DNA of 64,000 nt. It comes from Bacillus sp. AFS073361 (GTDB taxonomy: Bacteria; Bacillota; Bacilli; Bacillales; Cytobacillaceae). The position numbers and the translations under genes were made by a program. The stretch spans positions 122,246-186,245 of the forward strand of contig NZ_NUZU01000001.1 in assembly GCF_002567005.1 (NCBI RefSeq), written 5' to 3'. The notes below the pieces were generated by a model that worked only from the letters and a program-made list of their open reading frames with translations, searched no databases and was not told the origin of the DNA. Each line of letters begins with the position of its first letter. Position 1 is the first letter of the stretch. Shown piece by piece: positions 1-8,833 of the stretch.

Positions 1-881
1 GAGAATGCTTGAACAAGGCCTTGTTTTGCCGGATGAGATACAGCAGCGGCGGCTGAACTATAAGTTCCTTCCCCTACACCAGCAACGTTGGAAAATACAG
101 CTCTCTTAACACCCCAGGCAATCGCTGCACCGAACATACCGCCAAACATTTCATTTGCTCCAAATGCACTTGAAATGATTAATCCAAACATTGCTGGAAT
201 TTCTGATGCATTAGCAATTAAAAGAACGAACGTGACAATCACATATCCTAAAGCCATGAAAGGTACAACTTTATCTGCAACAGACGCGATTCGCTTAACA
301 CCGCCAAAAATAATGATGCCAAGTAATGCCACAAGAATGATACCAGTGATGCTTTTATTGAGACCGATTGTGTTCTCAAATCCAACAGCAATCGTGTTAG
401 CCTGAATACCTGGAACTAATATTCCGTAACACAGTGTAACAACAATCGCAACCAACACCCCGAACCACTTCATTTTTAAACCTTTTTCAATAAAATAAGG
501 AGTTCCGCCTCGGTATTGGTTACCATCTTTTACTTTATAGACCTGAGCAAGAGTAGATTCAACAAAAGCACTTGCTCCTCCCAATAAAGCCATGATCCAC
601 ATCCAGAAAACTGCTCCCGGACCGCCAAATGCAATCGCAGTAGCAACTCCAGCGATATTTCCAATACCGACCCGACCAGCTAAAGCCATACAAAACGCCT
701 GGAAAGAGGACACACCAGATTCCGGTTCACCCTTATCAAAAAGAAGCTTAATCATTTCCTTAAAATATCTAATTTGCACAAAACGCGTAATAATAGAAAA
801 GAATAATCCAGCACCAAGTGCAAATGCTACCAACCCCAGACTCCAAACCATACCCGACGCTTTATTCACCAATTCTTCCAT
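1..881 (-). CDS. Alanine/glycine:cation symporter (AGCS) family protein, C-terminus cut off by window edge
   Basis: The minus-strand frame starts at ATG 881 behind an AGGAGG-type site and runs open to base 1, so only about the first 293 residues are present. The product is very hydrophobic and contains the AGCS-type stretch GRVGIGNIAGVATAIAFGGP followed by an FWMW segment. Members are sodium- or proton-coupled importers of alanine, glycine and related amino acids in the cytoplasmic membrane. It is the last visible gene of the hydroxyproline operon, 157 bp after the aldehyde dehydrogenase, so hydroxyproline or a D-isomer is a plausible substrate. The family call is firm; the substrate is inference from position. 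Confidence 0.88.
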   Translation of the reverse strand, partial: MEELVNKASGMVWSLGLVAFALGAGLFFSIITRFVQIRYFKEMIKLLFDKGEPESGVSSFQAFCMALAGRVGIGNIAGVATAIAFGGPGAVFWMWIMALLGGASAFVESTLAQVYKVKDGNQYRGGTPYFIEKGLKMKWFGVLVAIVVTLCYGILVPGIQANTIAVGFENTIGLNKSITGIILVALLGIIIFGGVKRIASVADKVVPFMALGYVIVTFVLLIANASEIPAMFGLIISSAFGANEMFGGMFGAAIAWGVKRAVFSNVAGVGEGTYSSAAAAVSHPAKQGLVQAF

Positions 882-983
882 CTTACCCCTCCTATGTAAG
901 CGATTCAAAAAAATAGTTGTATTACTTTTTAGTTTTTATAACATTAATAATTTTCAGACAGAAAAAGTTGTGGAAAGGGACAT

Positions 984-1002
984 GGGACAGACTTGCTGTC
1001 CC
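984..1002. repeat. Short perfect inverted repeat between aldehyde dehydrogenase and symporter
   Basis: GGGACAG and CTGTCCC are separated by a 5-base loop. Neither strand has a clear T-run right after the stem, so it may be a weak transcription pause, an mRNA stabiliser or a small palindromic repeat instead of a terminator. It lies in the gap between the aldehyde dehydrogenase stop and the symporter start. Confidence 0.45.
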
Positions 1003-1037
1003 GCTCCCATTCATTTATACACTTGTCCCATTGTTTC

Positions 1038-2540
1038 TTAAATTGATCCATCCTGTTTGATGCTAACAAATACACTTTTCACTTCTGTATAGTTTTGTAA
1101 GCCATACTCTCCACCCATTTCGCGGCCGATTCCTGATTGTTTGTAGCCACCGAAAGGCATAGTTTCCCATTCAAGACCAAAATCATTAATCCAGACTGTT
1201 CCTGATTGCAGCTTGTTTGCAATATAATGGCCCTTTTTCATACTTTCTGTCCAGACACTTGCAGCTAAGCCATAGTCACTATCGTTTGCCCGTTTAATTA
1301 CCTCTTCAATCGTGTCGAAAACGAAAATTGACATGACTGGACCAAAGATTTCTTCACGAGCAATAACCATATGATCTTCCACATCAGCGAAAATGGTTGG
1401 CTGTACAAAATATCCTTTTTCAAATACTTTTTCACCGCCAGCCACAAGGCGCGCCCCTTCTTTTTTCCCTTGTTCAATATAATTAAGAACGGTCTTTTGC
1501 TGTTTAGCTGAAACGAGCGGCCCCATTTCTGTTTCAGGATCCATACCTGGTCCAACCTTCAGGGATTCTGCCCGCTCTGATAAAGCTTCTACGACACGAT
1601 CATAAATGCTTCGCTGTACAAATACACGTGTACAAGCACTACAGTTTTGCCCATGATTGTACATCGTTCCGTTAAAGGCCCCTTCAATTGCTTCTTCAAG
1701 ATTGGCATCTTCTAAAATAATGGCTGGTGATTTTCCGCCAAGCTCTAGCGTAACGCCTTTAATTTGATCTGCAGCCTTTTTCATGACTTCTTTTCCGACA
1801 GCTGTTGAACCAGTAAATGCTACTTTATCAACATCTTTATGAGTGATGATTGCTTCTCCCACAATTCTACCTGCTCCTGGCACAATATTCACAACACCAT
1901 CTGGAAAACCAGCTTCTTTAAATAACTTTCCTACGTATAGAAGAGATAGCGGTGTTTCAGTTGCTGGCTTAATAACAACCGTACAGCCAACAGCAAGTGC
2001 GGATCCGAGCTTCCAAGCAGCCATGGCAAGTGGAAAGTTCCATGGAATAATTTGGCCAACAACCCCAACCGGCTCATGTACAGTATAGGTTACATAATCC
2101 TTTGAAATAGGAGTTGTCTTACCTAATAGTTTCGTTGCCCAGCCGGCATAATATCTAAAATGCTGGATCGTTCCGTCGACGTCATCTGACAGAGCGACTG
2201 TATATGGCTTTCCGTTATCCAATGATTCTAGCTGTGCAAGCTCTTCTCGGTTCTCTTCTAATAGATCGGAAAATTTATAGATTAGATGGGAGCGCTCAGC
2301 CGCATCCATTTTTGTCCATTCCCCTTCATCAAATGCCTTTCTTGCAGCAGCTACCGCAACATTAATATCTTCCTCTTGCGCCTCACATACTTCCGCAATG
2401 ACCTCTTCATTTGCAGGATTAACGACGGAAAACGTTTTACCTCCAATCGCTGGAACATATTCACCATTTATATATAGTCCTTTTACACCTTCTAAAAATT
2501 CCTGCACTTTTGGTTTTAATTTGTAGTTTGTCGTTTGCAT
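1038..2540 (-). CDS. NAD(P)-dependent aldehyde dehydrogenase, probable 2-oxoglutarate semialdehyde dehydrogenase
   Basis: A 500-residue protein of the ALDH superfamily. Visible landmarks are the PWNFP loop with Asn168, the FTGSTAVGK nucleotide-binding turn near 242-250, the general base Glu266 in LELGGK and the catalytic Cys300 in GQNCSA. Overall it resembles DhaS-type broad aldehyde dehydrogenases. Its place right after the deaminase of a hydroxyproline operon suggests that it oxidises 2-oxoglutarate semialdehyde to 2-oxoglutarate, the last step of the pathway. Family is certain; substrate is inferred from context, and a general fatty or betaine-type aldehyde cannot be excluded from sequence alone. 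Confidence 0.9.
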   Translation of the reverse strand: MQTTNYKLKPKVQEFLEGVKGLYINGEYVPAIGGKTFSVVNPANEEVIAEVCEAQEEDINVAVAAARKAFDEGEWTKMDAAERSHLIYKFSDLLEENREELAQLESLDNGKPYTVALSDDVDGTIQHFRYYAGWATKLLGKTTPISKDYVTYTVHEPVGVVGQIIPWNFPLAMAAWKLGSALAVGCTVVIKPATETPLSLLYVGKLFKEAGFPDGVVNIVPGAGRIVGEAIITHKDVDKVAFTGSTAVGKEVMKKAADQIKGVTLELGGKSPAIILEDANLEEAIEGAFNGTMYNHGQNCSACTRVFVQRSIYDRVVEALSERAESLKVGPGMDPETEMGPLVSAKQQKTVLNYIEQGKKEGARLVAGGEKVFEKGYFVQPTIFADVEDHMVIAREEIFGPVMSIFVFDTIEEVIKRANDSDYGLAASVWTESMKKGHYIANKLQSGTVWINDFGLEWETMPFGGYKQSGIGREMGGEYGLQNYTEVKSVFVSIKQDGSI

Positions 2541-2564
2541 GTATGTTCTCTCTCCTTCACTATT

Positions 2565-3458
2565 TTAGTTATTTACTGTTTCTAAACTTGCAAGTAGGCT
2601 TTTTAGCTTTTGATCTTCCTCAGGCGATAGACCTAAACGAGGGTAACGCGCAGGTCCTCCAGCCTGACCAGCTAATTCCATGGCTCTCTTCACAATCTGC
2701 ACATACTTTCCAGATCCTTCAAGGAACGCACAAAGCGGTAAAATTCGATCATTGATTGCCCATGCTTCTTTTAACTCATCGTTTTGGAAATGGTTATACA
2801 TGTCTGTAACCAGCTTTGGCACGATATTTCCTGCAACAGAAATCCATCCAGTTGCTCCAACTAAGTAAGACTCCATTACAAGCTCTTCAGCGCCACAGAA
2901 TACTTCAAAGTCTCCCTTGCCTTTTCTTGCAAGATCTCTTACCTTGCCAATTTCACCGCTTGATTCCTTAATGTGGGTCACATTCTCACAATCTCTACCG
3001 ATCTGAAGCATTAAATCTGTGCTCATATTAACGCCAGAAGTAAATGGGTTGTTATAAAGCATGATTGGTAGATTAACAGCACTAGATACTTCTTTGAAAT
3101 GATGGTAGATTTCATTTTCCTTTGGCTTCATGTAATAAGGGTTAATGATTAGAGCACCATCAGCTCCATGTGCTTCAGCCTGCTTTGTATTCTCGATTGT
3201 TTCTTTTGTTGTTTCAGCAGCAGTACCCACAATAACAGAGATGCGGCCGTTGACTTCCTTCATAACAGTTTCTACCATTTGGTATTTTTCTTCTTTTGAT
3301 AGACTGACAAATTCACCAGTACTCCCATTGATGACGATACCTGCCACACCTTGATTCACGAAGTAATTAACATTATTCTTTACTCCGCCCCAATCGATTT
3401 CTTGCTCCTGTGTCATTGGTGTAATTAATACTGGATAAGCTCCTCTAATTGTAGTCAT
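2565..3458 (-). CDS. DHDPS/NAL-family enzyme, probable 1-pyrroline-4-hydroxy-2-carboxylate deaminase
   Basis: The 297-residue protein is a complete class I aldolase-type barrel. It carries GSTGE at 45-49, Tyr135 in MLYNNP and the Schiff-base Lys164 in THIKESSG, the landmarks of the dihydrodipicolinate synthase/N-acetylneuraminate lyase family. In hydroxyproline clusters this family member removes water and ammonia from 1-pyrroline-4-hydroxy-2-carboxylate to give 2-oxoglutarate semialdehyde. The gene follows two racemase-family genes and precedes the dehydrogenase by 24 bp, which supports that role. It is unlikely to be dapA because no lysine-biosynthesis gene is nearby. The start has an AGGAGG-like site. 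Confidence 0.88.
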   Translation of the reverse strand: MTTIRGAYPVLITPMTQEQEIDWGGVKNNVNYFVNQGVAGIVINGSTGEFVSLSKEEKYQMVETVMKEVNGRISVIVGTAAETTKETIENTKQAEAHGADGALIINPYYMKPKENEIYHHFKEVSSAVNLPIMLYNNPFTSGVNMSTDLMLQIGRDCENVTHIKESSGEIGKVRDLARKGKGDFEVFCGAEELVMESYLVGATGWISVAGNIVPKLVTDMYNHFQNDELKEAWAINDRILPLCAFLEGSGKYVQIVKRAMELAGQAGGPARYPRLGLSPEEDQKLKSLLASLETVNN

Positions 3459-3489
3459 TTTAATTTCCTCCTGATTAGTTAATAGTTTT

Positions 3490-4443
3490 TTATTTTAGTA
3501 AAAACCCTGCTGATAATGGATCTGTCGGGTCTAATACATATGTCTGCATACCCGTAATAAATCCACGGGCTGAAAACCTAAACTTGTAACCGGTTTCAAT
3601 TTGTTCTGAAAGTTCTGCTGTCAATTTCCCATTAAAAATGCTTTCATTTTCAATTGGGTTATCTGCAGATATATCGCCATTTCCTAATAAATAGGTACTG
3701 CAGGCAGCTACAGTTCCAAATCCTGGAGAACGCACAATATAACGATCCGGACGGAATGTTACCGTTTTGATTTTGCCTTCACTTTTTTGCGAATGATCCA
3801 GCAGGATCACTCGGCTGACAGCATGTTGGCCTTCTAAGGCTTTAATCGCTTTTTGTCCCCATTGATTAATGTCAGTAAGGTTCTCCATTTCAATCTCAAA
3901 AGGCAGCTCTACTTTATCAAAAATCGCATAAAGCTGATCGGCTTGAACAAGAGCAACGTCTGTCTGTAAATCTAAATAAGACACTGCCACATGGGTCTGT
4001 ACAACCTGGTATGGCTCGCTTTTTAACTCAACTAATTTCACTTCATCGTCTTCCAAAACAGCAGTAACAGTAACAACACCACAGACTGTTTCAATACTGT
4101 ATTCATTTGAAGGCTTTGCCTTTAATTGGCCGCACTCCAGCAATGCGGTTATGACAGCAACAATTCCACCATATTGCATTGGAACGGTTCCGTTATGATC
4201 GAAAAAGACAACAGCTACATCGGCGCCGCTTTTAAAAGGCGGAACGACCAAACAGCCATTCAGTCCGGCAAATCCGCGGGGCTCATTTAATAGAAGTTTA
4301 ATTTCCTCCTCATAGACAAGCGGAAATTGCTCATTCAGCTCTTTTAAACTTTGATAATGAACAAATGGCGCATCCTTAATCATACGATAAGCCTCGCCCG
4401 CTACGTGTACATCGGTTGCTGTATAAGTCTTTTGAATTTTCAT
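3490..4443 (-). CDS. Proline racemase-family paralogue lacking both catalytic cysteines
   Basis: A 317-residue protein with the fold signatures of the proline racemase/hydroxyproline epimerase family: an NEPRG segment near 53-57, a GCLVVPP segment near 63-69 and an RSPGFGT segment near 238-244. At the first catalytic position MCGH is replaced by MQYGG (Gln90), and at the second DRSPCGTG is replaced by VRSPGFGT (Gly241). The normal two-cysteine racemase chemistry is therefore not possible. It overlaps the start of the intact epimerase stop by 4 bp (ATGA) and is translationally coupled to it. It could be a different lyase or isomerase, a substrate-binding partner, or a hetero-oligomer subunit. 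Function unknown. Confidence 0.82.
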   Translation of the reverse strand: MKIQKTYTATDVHVAGEAYRMIKDAPFVHYQSLKELNEQFPLVYEEEIKLLLNEPRGFAGLNGCLVVPPFKSGADVAVVFFDHNGTVPMQYGGIVAVITALLECGQLKAKPSNEYSIETVCGVVTVTAVLEDDEVKLVELKSEPYQVVQTHVAVSYLDLQTDVALVQADQLYAIFDKVELPFEIEMENLTDINQWGQKAIKALEGQHAVSRVILLDHSQKSEGKIKTVTFRPDRYIVRSPGFGTVAACSTYLLGNGDISADNPIENESIFNGKLTAELSEQIETGYKFRFSARGFITGMQTYVLDPTDPLSAGFLLK

Positions 4444-5477
4444 TTCACATCCTCCATTTCATGTTCCATTGGGGGAATAAGTAAAAAGCCTTCTTTAAGC
4501 GGATCCTCCTCGTTATAAAAGAACCGGTGCATACCCATTAGCCATGCTGAACCAACGATTCTTGTAATAACAGCCTCCACACCCTGAACGTGTGTTGTTT
4601 CAAGGACTCGTCCACGGAATAAAGAGCCTACAATACTCTCATGCACAAATTCTTCGTCCATACCTATCTCCTTTTTGGAATAGAGGACAGATAATTTGGC
4701 CGATGTACCTGTACCGCATGGTGAACGATCAATCCCGCCTGGAGGAACGATCACTGCATTTTTCACATCTGCTTCCTCATGAGTTGGCTCAGTAAAAAAC
4801 TCAATATGAGTCAAGCCGCGTATAAATGGATACTCCGGATGAACGATATCCGTTGTTTCGTTAATCGTATTCCTAATTTTGATGGCTTTTTCAATAATTT
4901 TTGATGCATTCTCCGGAATCAGCTCTAATCCAACAGATGCGGCATCAATAATTCCATAGAAATTACCGCCATAGGCAATGTCTGCTTCAACGATTCCAAT
5001 TCCCTCGACCTTAACTGACACATTCTTTAACAGGAAGGCAGGGACATTACAGAAGGAAACTTCTTTTGCCTTTCCGTTCTCTACCTTAATCTCAGCCTCC
5101 ACAAGGCCTGCTGGTGTATCAAGTTTGATTGAAGTCACTGGTTCTTGAACAGGGATTAGTCCCGCTTCAACTAATGCTGTACAGACACCGATCGTGTCAT
5201 GACCGCACATGGGCAAATATCCGCCGGTTTCGATATAGATCACACCGATATCTGCTTCCGGATGGCATGGATCTGTCAACAACGCACCTGACATCACATC
5301 ATGTCCTCTTGGTTCATTCATCAGCACCTTACGAATCCAGTCATATTCCTTTTGCATATGTAACATTTTTTCGGACATTGTTGCTCCTTTTAGCTCTGGG
5401 AGTCCACTAATCAATGTCCTTGTCGGATTTCCACCCGTGTGTGTATCAATCGTTGTAAAAACTCGTTTTGCTTTCAT
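4440..5477 (-). CDS. 4-hydroxyproline 2-epimerase / proline racemase family
   Basis: A 345-residue protein with both active-site cysteines: Cys91 in PMCGHDTIG and Cys254 in DRSPCGTGTSA, plus the THTGGNPTR segment near the N-terminus. These two thiols give and take the alpha proton of the ring amino acid. In this operon the likely reaction is trans-4-hydroxy-L-proline to cis-4-hydroxy-D-proline, the first step of catabolism. Proline racemase activity cannot be ruled out by eye. The gene ends in a 4-bp overlap with the cysteine-less paralogue and starts at the stop of the oxidoreductase, so the three are co-translated. Confidence 0.9.
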   Translation of the reverse strand: MKAKRVFTTIDTHTGGNPTRTLISGLPELKGATMSEKMLHMQKEYDWIRKVLMNEPRGHDVMSGALLTDPCHPEADIGVIYIETGGYLPMCGHDTIGVCTALVEAGLIPVQEPVTSIKLDTPAGLVEAEIKVENGKAKEVSFCNVPAFLLKNVSVKVEGIGIVEADIAYGGNFYGIIDAASVGLELIPENASKIIEKAIKIRNTINETTDIVHPEYPFIRGLTHIEFFTEPTHEEADVKNAVIVPPGGIDRSPCGTGTSAKLSVLYSKKEIGMDEEFVHESIVGSLFRGRVLETTHVQGVEAVITRIVGSAWLMGMHRFFYNEEDPLKEGFLLIPPMEHEMEDVK

Positions 5478-6652
5478 CAGCTCAGCACCCTTTCCTTAAA
5501 TCGGGAAAATTTTAGCGGTTCAATTGGGATGCAAGTCTCCTTTTTATTCAGCATTTCCTCTATGACTTTACCAGTTACAGCAGCAAGACTAATTCCGTCT
5601 CCTTCATGACCGGCTGCAATGTAATAATTTGGAACCCCTTCAACTTCTGACACAATCGGTAAATGATCCTCCGTCCAGGGGCGTAAACCTGCATAGGACC
5701 GTATAACCATCATGTCAGCCATTTTCGGATAAAATCGTATGGCACGATTGGCAATGCATTTAATAATTTCATTGTTGACTTTTGTATTAAATCCAACAAA
5801 TTCACGGCTGCTTCCAATCAAGAAGTTTTGACTTTCTGTTGGTTCGAAAACAAGGGCCACGCCATATTTTTCAGTAATCGGATCCACCTGGCGCTTACCG
5901 CCAAATTTTGATATTAAATAGCCAAATTCCATCACTTTTCTTGGCCCGACAAATTCCTGGCGTGATGCGACAATGATGTGGCCTTTTCTTGGTTTAATTG
6001 GAATGGACAGATCCAGCATCTCGCCAATATATGGAGCCCATACACCTGCAGCATTAATAACATGGTTAGCGGTAAAAACTCCATTAGATGTTTCGACAGT
6101 AAATGTACCGTCCGGCTCCCTTCTCATTCCAGTAACCTCAGTTTGTTTATGGGCTTTAGCACCCATTTTCTTTGCACCATCTAGAAGGTTAAAGGCAAGA
6201 AGATATGGGTTAACTGTTGAATCTGTTGCACACTCTAAACCGCCTAATAAATCATCAGCAAAATACTTTGAATCTTGGCGGATGTCCTGACGATCCAACA
6301 TCCTGAACGGCAAACCGGCCTCTTTCTGACGGTCAACCCATTTTTGCGCGGCTTCCATTTCTTCTTCTGTTTCACAGACAAGGATGCTTCCAGGCGCGCG
6401 GTAATCAAAAGGTTGTTTCAATTCTCTGCTTAATTCATCTACTAATTTCTGGCTGACAAGTGACATTTGACTGTCAAACCCAGGATCTTTATCAATTGCT
6501 AAAATATTTCCATCACAGCGGGATGAAGTCCCACTGACAAATTCTCCTTTTTCTATAACGGTTACATCTCGTCCAGATTTAGAAGTATAATAGGCAATTG
6601 CACAGCCAATGATTCCCCCGCCTATAACCAGAACATCACAATGATGTCTCAC
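5477..6652 (-). CDS. FAD-dependent D-amino-acid oxidoreductase (DAO family), probable D-hydroxyproline dehydrogenase subunit
   Basis: A 391-residue DAO-fold flavoprotein. It begins with a Rossmann motif VIGGGIIGCAIAYY (glycines 11-16) and ends with a GLRPWTEDHLPI segment typical of glycine oxidase, sarcosine oxidase beta and D-proline dehydrogenase beta subunits. Translation starts at GTG 6652 with a GGGAGG site at 6661-6666. It is the first gene after the sigma-54 promoter. Together with the three-subunit set at 8558-10393 it would oxidise cis-4-hydroxy-D-proline to 1-pyrroline-4-hydroxy-2-carboxylate. Whether it acts alone as an oxidase or as the beta subunit of a dehydrogenase is inference. 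Confidence 0.88.
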   Translation of the reverse strand: MRHHCDVLVIGGGIIGCAIAYYTSKSGRDVTVIEKGEFVSGTSSRCDGNILAIDKDPGFDSQMSLVSQKLVDELSRELKQPFDYRAPGSILVCETEEEMEAAQKWVDRQKEAGLPFRMLDRQDIRQDSKYFADDLLGGLECATDSTVNPYLLAFNLLDGAKKMGAKAHKQTEVTGMRREPDGTFTVETSNGVFTANHVINAAGVWAPYIGEMLDLSIPIKPRKGHIIVASRQEFVGPRKVMEFGYLISKFGGKRQVDPITEKYGVALVFEPTESQNFLIGSSREFVGFNTKVNNEIIKCIANRAIRFYPKMADMMVIRSYAGLRPWTEDHLPIVSEVEGVPNYYIAAGHEGDGISLAAVTGKVIEEMLNKKETCIPIEPLKFSRFKERVLS

Positions 6653-6691
6653 AATACCAACCTCCCTTCGTCTCTATACATGATTTTATTA

Positions 6692-6709
6692 ATGCAAATT
6701 GCGTGCCAA
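6692..6709 (-). promoter_or_regulatory. Sigma-54 (SigL) -24/-12 promoter of the leftward hydroxyproline operon
   Basis: On the minus strand the sequence reads TTGGCAC, five bases, TTGCAT, an exact match to the -24/-12 consensus with invariant GG and GC spaced correctly. It lies about 40 bp upstream of GTG 6652. The enhancer-binding regulator gene starts divergently at 6867. Confidence 0.9.
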
Positions 6710-6830
6710 CTTTTGTAAATGTTTAAAAACAACAAAACCCAAGCTGTTTTTACAATTATTCGGAATATTTACTTTGTATCCGTTTGCAAATGTCAAATTT
6801 ATTGATAAACTAGTGTATAAAATATTAAAC

Positions 6831-6852
6831 AGTGTAAAAATATTTTTACACT
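6831..6852. promoter_or_regulatory. Perfect 22-bp palindrome, candidate binding site of the sigma-54 activator
   Basis: The half-site AGTGTAAAAAT is followed directly by its exact reverse complement ATTTTTACACT. It sits about 125-140 bp upstream of the -24 element, a usual distance for an enhancer, and just before the ribosome site of the regulator gene (AAGGAG at 6855-6860), so it could also serve autoregulation. A related half-site (ACTAGTGTATAAA) lies at about 6809-6821. Confidence 0.6.
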
Positions 6853-6866
6853 TCAAGGAGACTGCT

Positions 6867-8480
6867 ATGTTTGAATTACCGTCAGTCAAAGAAATAATTG
6901 AAAATCATTTTATCCATCTAAACCAAGCAGATAATGAAGACGCCTTAGCGGCGGTTTATTTAAATGATCCCTTCGCTGTATTAGTTGAGGCATTCAAGCA
7001 ATATCCGGCTGTTGCCGTCAAGGACTCATACGGTCAAACGCTTGGCTGTATCAAAAGTGAACAAATCATTGGTTTTTTGCATGATTCCTACAATCAATTA
7101 AAGGCTTTCTATGAAACGGTGATTGACACGATGGATGCTTCTGTCACAGTGGTTGATGCTGGTGAACGTGTCCGCACATGGACACAAGGAGCAGAAAAAA
7201 TTTTCTCTGTTAAAAAAGATGAGATTATGGGCAAACCAATCATAGAATTCTTTGAACATAAAAATCTAGAAATCTTGGAATCCTTACACAAGGGGAAAAG
7301 AATTCGGGGAAAGTACCACCAGGCAAGATCTAATCTATTTGTTCTTATAAATGCAAACCCTGTTTACTTTAATGAAAGTATTATTGGGGCAGTTGTTTCC
7401 GAAACCGATGTGACAAGCCAAGTTGTTCTAAATGAAAAATTGTTTAATATGTCAACAGAAGTTCGCCGATTAGAACAGGAGATGGCGAAATACAAGCCTT
7501 CAGATCCCTTTAATAGCATTAAAGGGAAAAGTACTGTGATGGAGAAAACGGTGCAACTGGCGAAAAAGGTGTGCACAGTTCGGTCAACTGTATTGATCTT
7601 AGGAGAAAGCGGGGTCGGTAAGGAGGTCTTTGCTAAAGCTATTCATGAGACAACCGAAGGGGCTGACGCACCATTTATTTCTATCAACTGCGGAGCTATT
7701 CCTGAAACGTTATTTGAAAGCGAATTATTCGGCTATGAACGCGGTGCCTTTTCCGGTGCTGATCATAGAGGAAAAAAAGGAAAAATTGAACTCGCAAAAG
7801 GCGGCACTCTATTTCTTGATGAAGTTGGCGAAATGCCTTTAGACATGCAGGTCAAAATGCTTCGAGTGCTTCAGGAAAGAAAGTATTACAAAGTTGGCGG
7901 CGAAAAGGAACTGGAAGCTGATTTCCGGGTCATTGCCGCAACCAATAGGGATTTAAAGGAATCAATAAAAGAAGGTCAATTTCGCGAGGATTTATATTAT
8001 CGGCTCAATGTTGTCAGCTTAAAGCTTCCTCCATTAAGAGAACGCAACGAGGATATCGTTGAACTGATTCATTATTTTTTAAAAGATTTTTCACTGCGCT
8101 ATCAGCGCCCTATCCATCAGTTTCCACAGGAAGTGATGAAGGAATTGTTTCAATATGATTGGCCAGGCAATGTCCGGGAGCTGCGTAATGTCGTAGAACG
8201 TCTTGTTGTTTTTGCTACAGATGGCGTCATTCGAAAAGAATATTTACCATTTCATTCGGGATTGATCCACTCGGCTGGGGCTGATAAGGACACTCAGGAA
8301 AACTATATGGAAGTGGACACAGAGATTTTGCCGCTTCAGGAGGAAATGGACCAGTATGAGAAGCAGGTGCTTGAAAAAGCATTGACATTAACCCATGGCA
8401 ACAAATTAGAATGCGCGAAAAAACTGAGAATCACCCGAGCGACCCTCTACAATCGTCTAAAACGCCTCGGCTTAGGCTAA
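6867..8480 (+). CDS. Sigma-54-dependent transcriptional activator with PAS domain
   Basis: The start chosen is ATG 6867, behind AAGGAG; upstream in-frame codons lie in the promoter. The 537-residue product has an N-terminal region of about 75 residues, a PAS-like sensor near 82-190, an AAA+ domain with Walker A GESGVGKE near 246-253 and the sigma-54 contact loop GAFSGA (293-298, Ser in place of the usual Thr), and a Fis-type helix-turn-helix at the C-terminus. It needs sigma-54 holoenzyme to act. Its position between two sigma-54 promoters strongly suggests that it senses hydroxyproline or a pathway intermediate and switches on both flanking operons. Confidence 0.93.
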   Translation: MFELPSVKEIIENHFIHLNQADNEDALAAVYLNDPFAVLVEAFKQYPAVAVKDSYGQTLGCIKSEQIIGFLHDSYNQLKAFYETVIDTMDASVTVVDAGERVRTWTQGAEKIFSVKKDEIMGKPIIEFFEHKNLEILESLHKGKRIRGKYHQARSNLFVLINANPVYFNESIIGAVVSETDVTSQVVLNEKLFNMSTEVRRLEQEMAKYKPSDPFNSIKGKSTVMEKTVQLAKKVCTVRSTVLILGESGVGKEVFAKAIHETTEGADAPFISINCGAIPETLFESELFGYERGAFSGADHRGKKGKIELAKGGTLFLDEVGEMPLDMQVKMLRVLQERKYYKVGGEKELEADFRVIAATNRDLKESIKEGQFREDLYYRLNVVSLKLPPLRERNEDIVELIHYFLKDFSLRYQRPIHQFPQEVMKELFQYDWPGNVRELRNVVERLVVFATDGVIRKEYLPFHSGLIHSAGADKDTQENYMEVDTEILPLQEEMDQYEKQVLEKALTLTHGNKLECAKKLRITRATLYNRLKRLGLG

Positions 8481-8501
8481 TTTTAAATAAGAGCTTCAAA
8501 G

Positions 8502-8519
8502 TTGGTACGATTCTTGCAT
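8502..8519 (+). promoter_or_regulatory. Sigma-54 (SigL) promoter of the rightward dehydrogenase operon
   Basis: TTGGTAC, five bases, TTGCAT on the plus strand, 39 bp upstream of ATG 8558. GG and GC are invariant and correctly spaced. It differs from the promoter at 6692-6709 by one base in the -24 element. Confidence 0.87.
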
Positions 8520-8557
8520 TATATTTTTACATATAATTAAAGAGGGGGATTTTCCAA

Positions 8558-8833
8558 ATGACTAACAAAGAAGCACTTGTGATCTGTCGTTGTGAAGAAG
8601 TTACCTATGGGAAGCTCTTCGTAACAGCGGATGAATATCAATGCACAGCCAGGGAACTAAAGCTTAGAACAAGAGCAGGAATGGGTTTCTGCGGAGGACG
8701 TACTTGCCGAGTAACGGTCGATCGGATCATTGATAGTGTCGTACCGGATAAAAAAGAAGCCGAAATCCCACTTAAATATCAGCCTCCAATTCGCCCTGTA
8801 ACTTTTGGAACAGTAGGTGAAAATAATGACTAG
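8558..8833 (+). CDS. BFD-like [2Fe-2S] protein, subunit of the hydroxyproline dehydrogenase complex
   Basis: A 91-residue protein with four cysteines in BFD-domain order: Cys10 and Cys12 in ICRCEE, then Cys45 and Cys50 in GFCGGRTC. Domains of this type carry a [2Fe-2S] cluster and are often fused to or encoded beside amine dehydrogenases of the SoxA/HcnAB and D-proline dehydrogenase type. It has an AGAGGGGG ribosome site and overlaps the next start by 8 bp. It probably passes electrons between the flavoprotein subunits and an acceptor. The iron-sulfur call is good, the complex membership is from context. Confidence 0.85.
   Translation: MTNKEALVICRCEEVTYGKLFVTADEYQCTARELKLRTRAGMGFCGGRTCRVTVDRIIDSVVPDKKEAEIPLKYQPPIRPVTFGTVGENND

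Noticed and set aside
592..1041. 149-residue plus-strand frame over the AGCS gene and the gap
   Set aside because: Overlaps the conserved AGCS N-terminus on the other strand and has no ribosome site.
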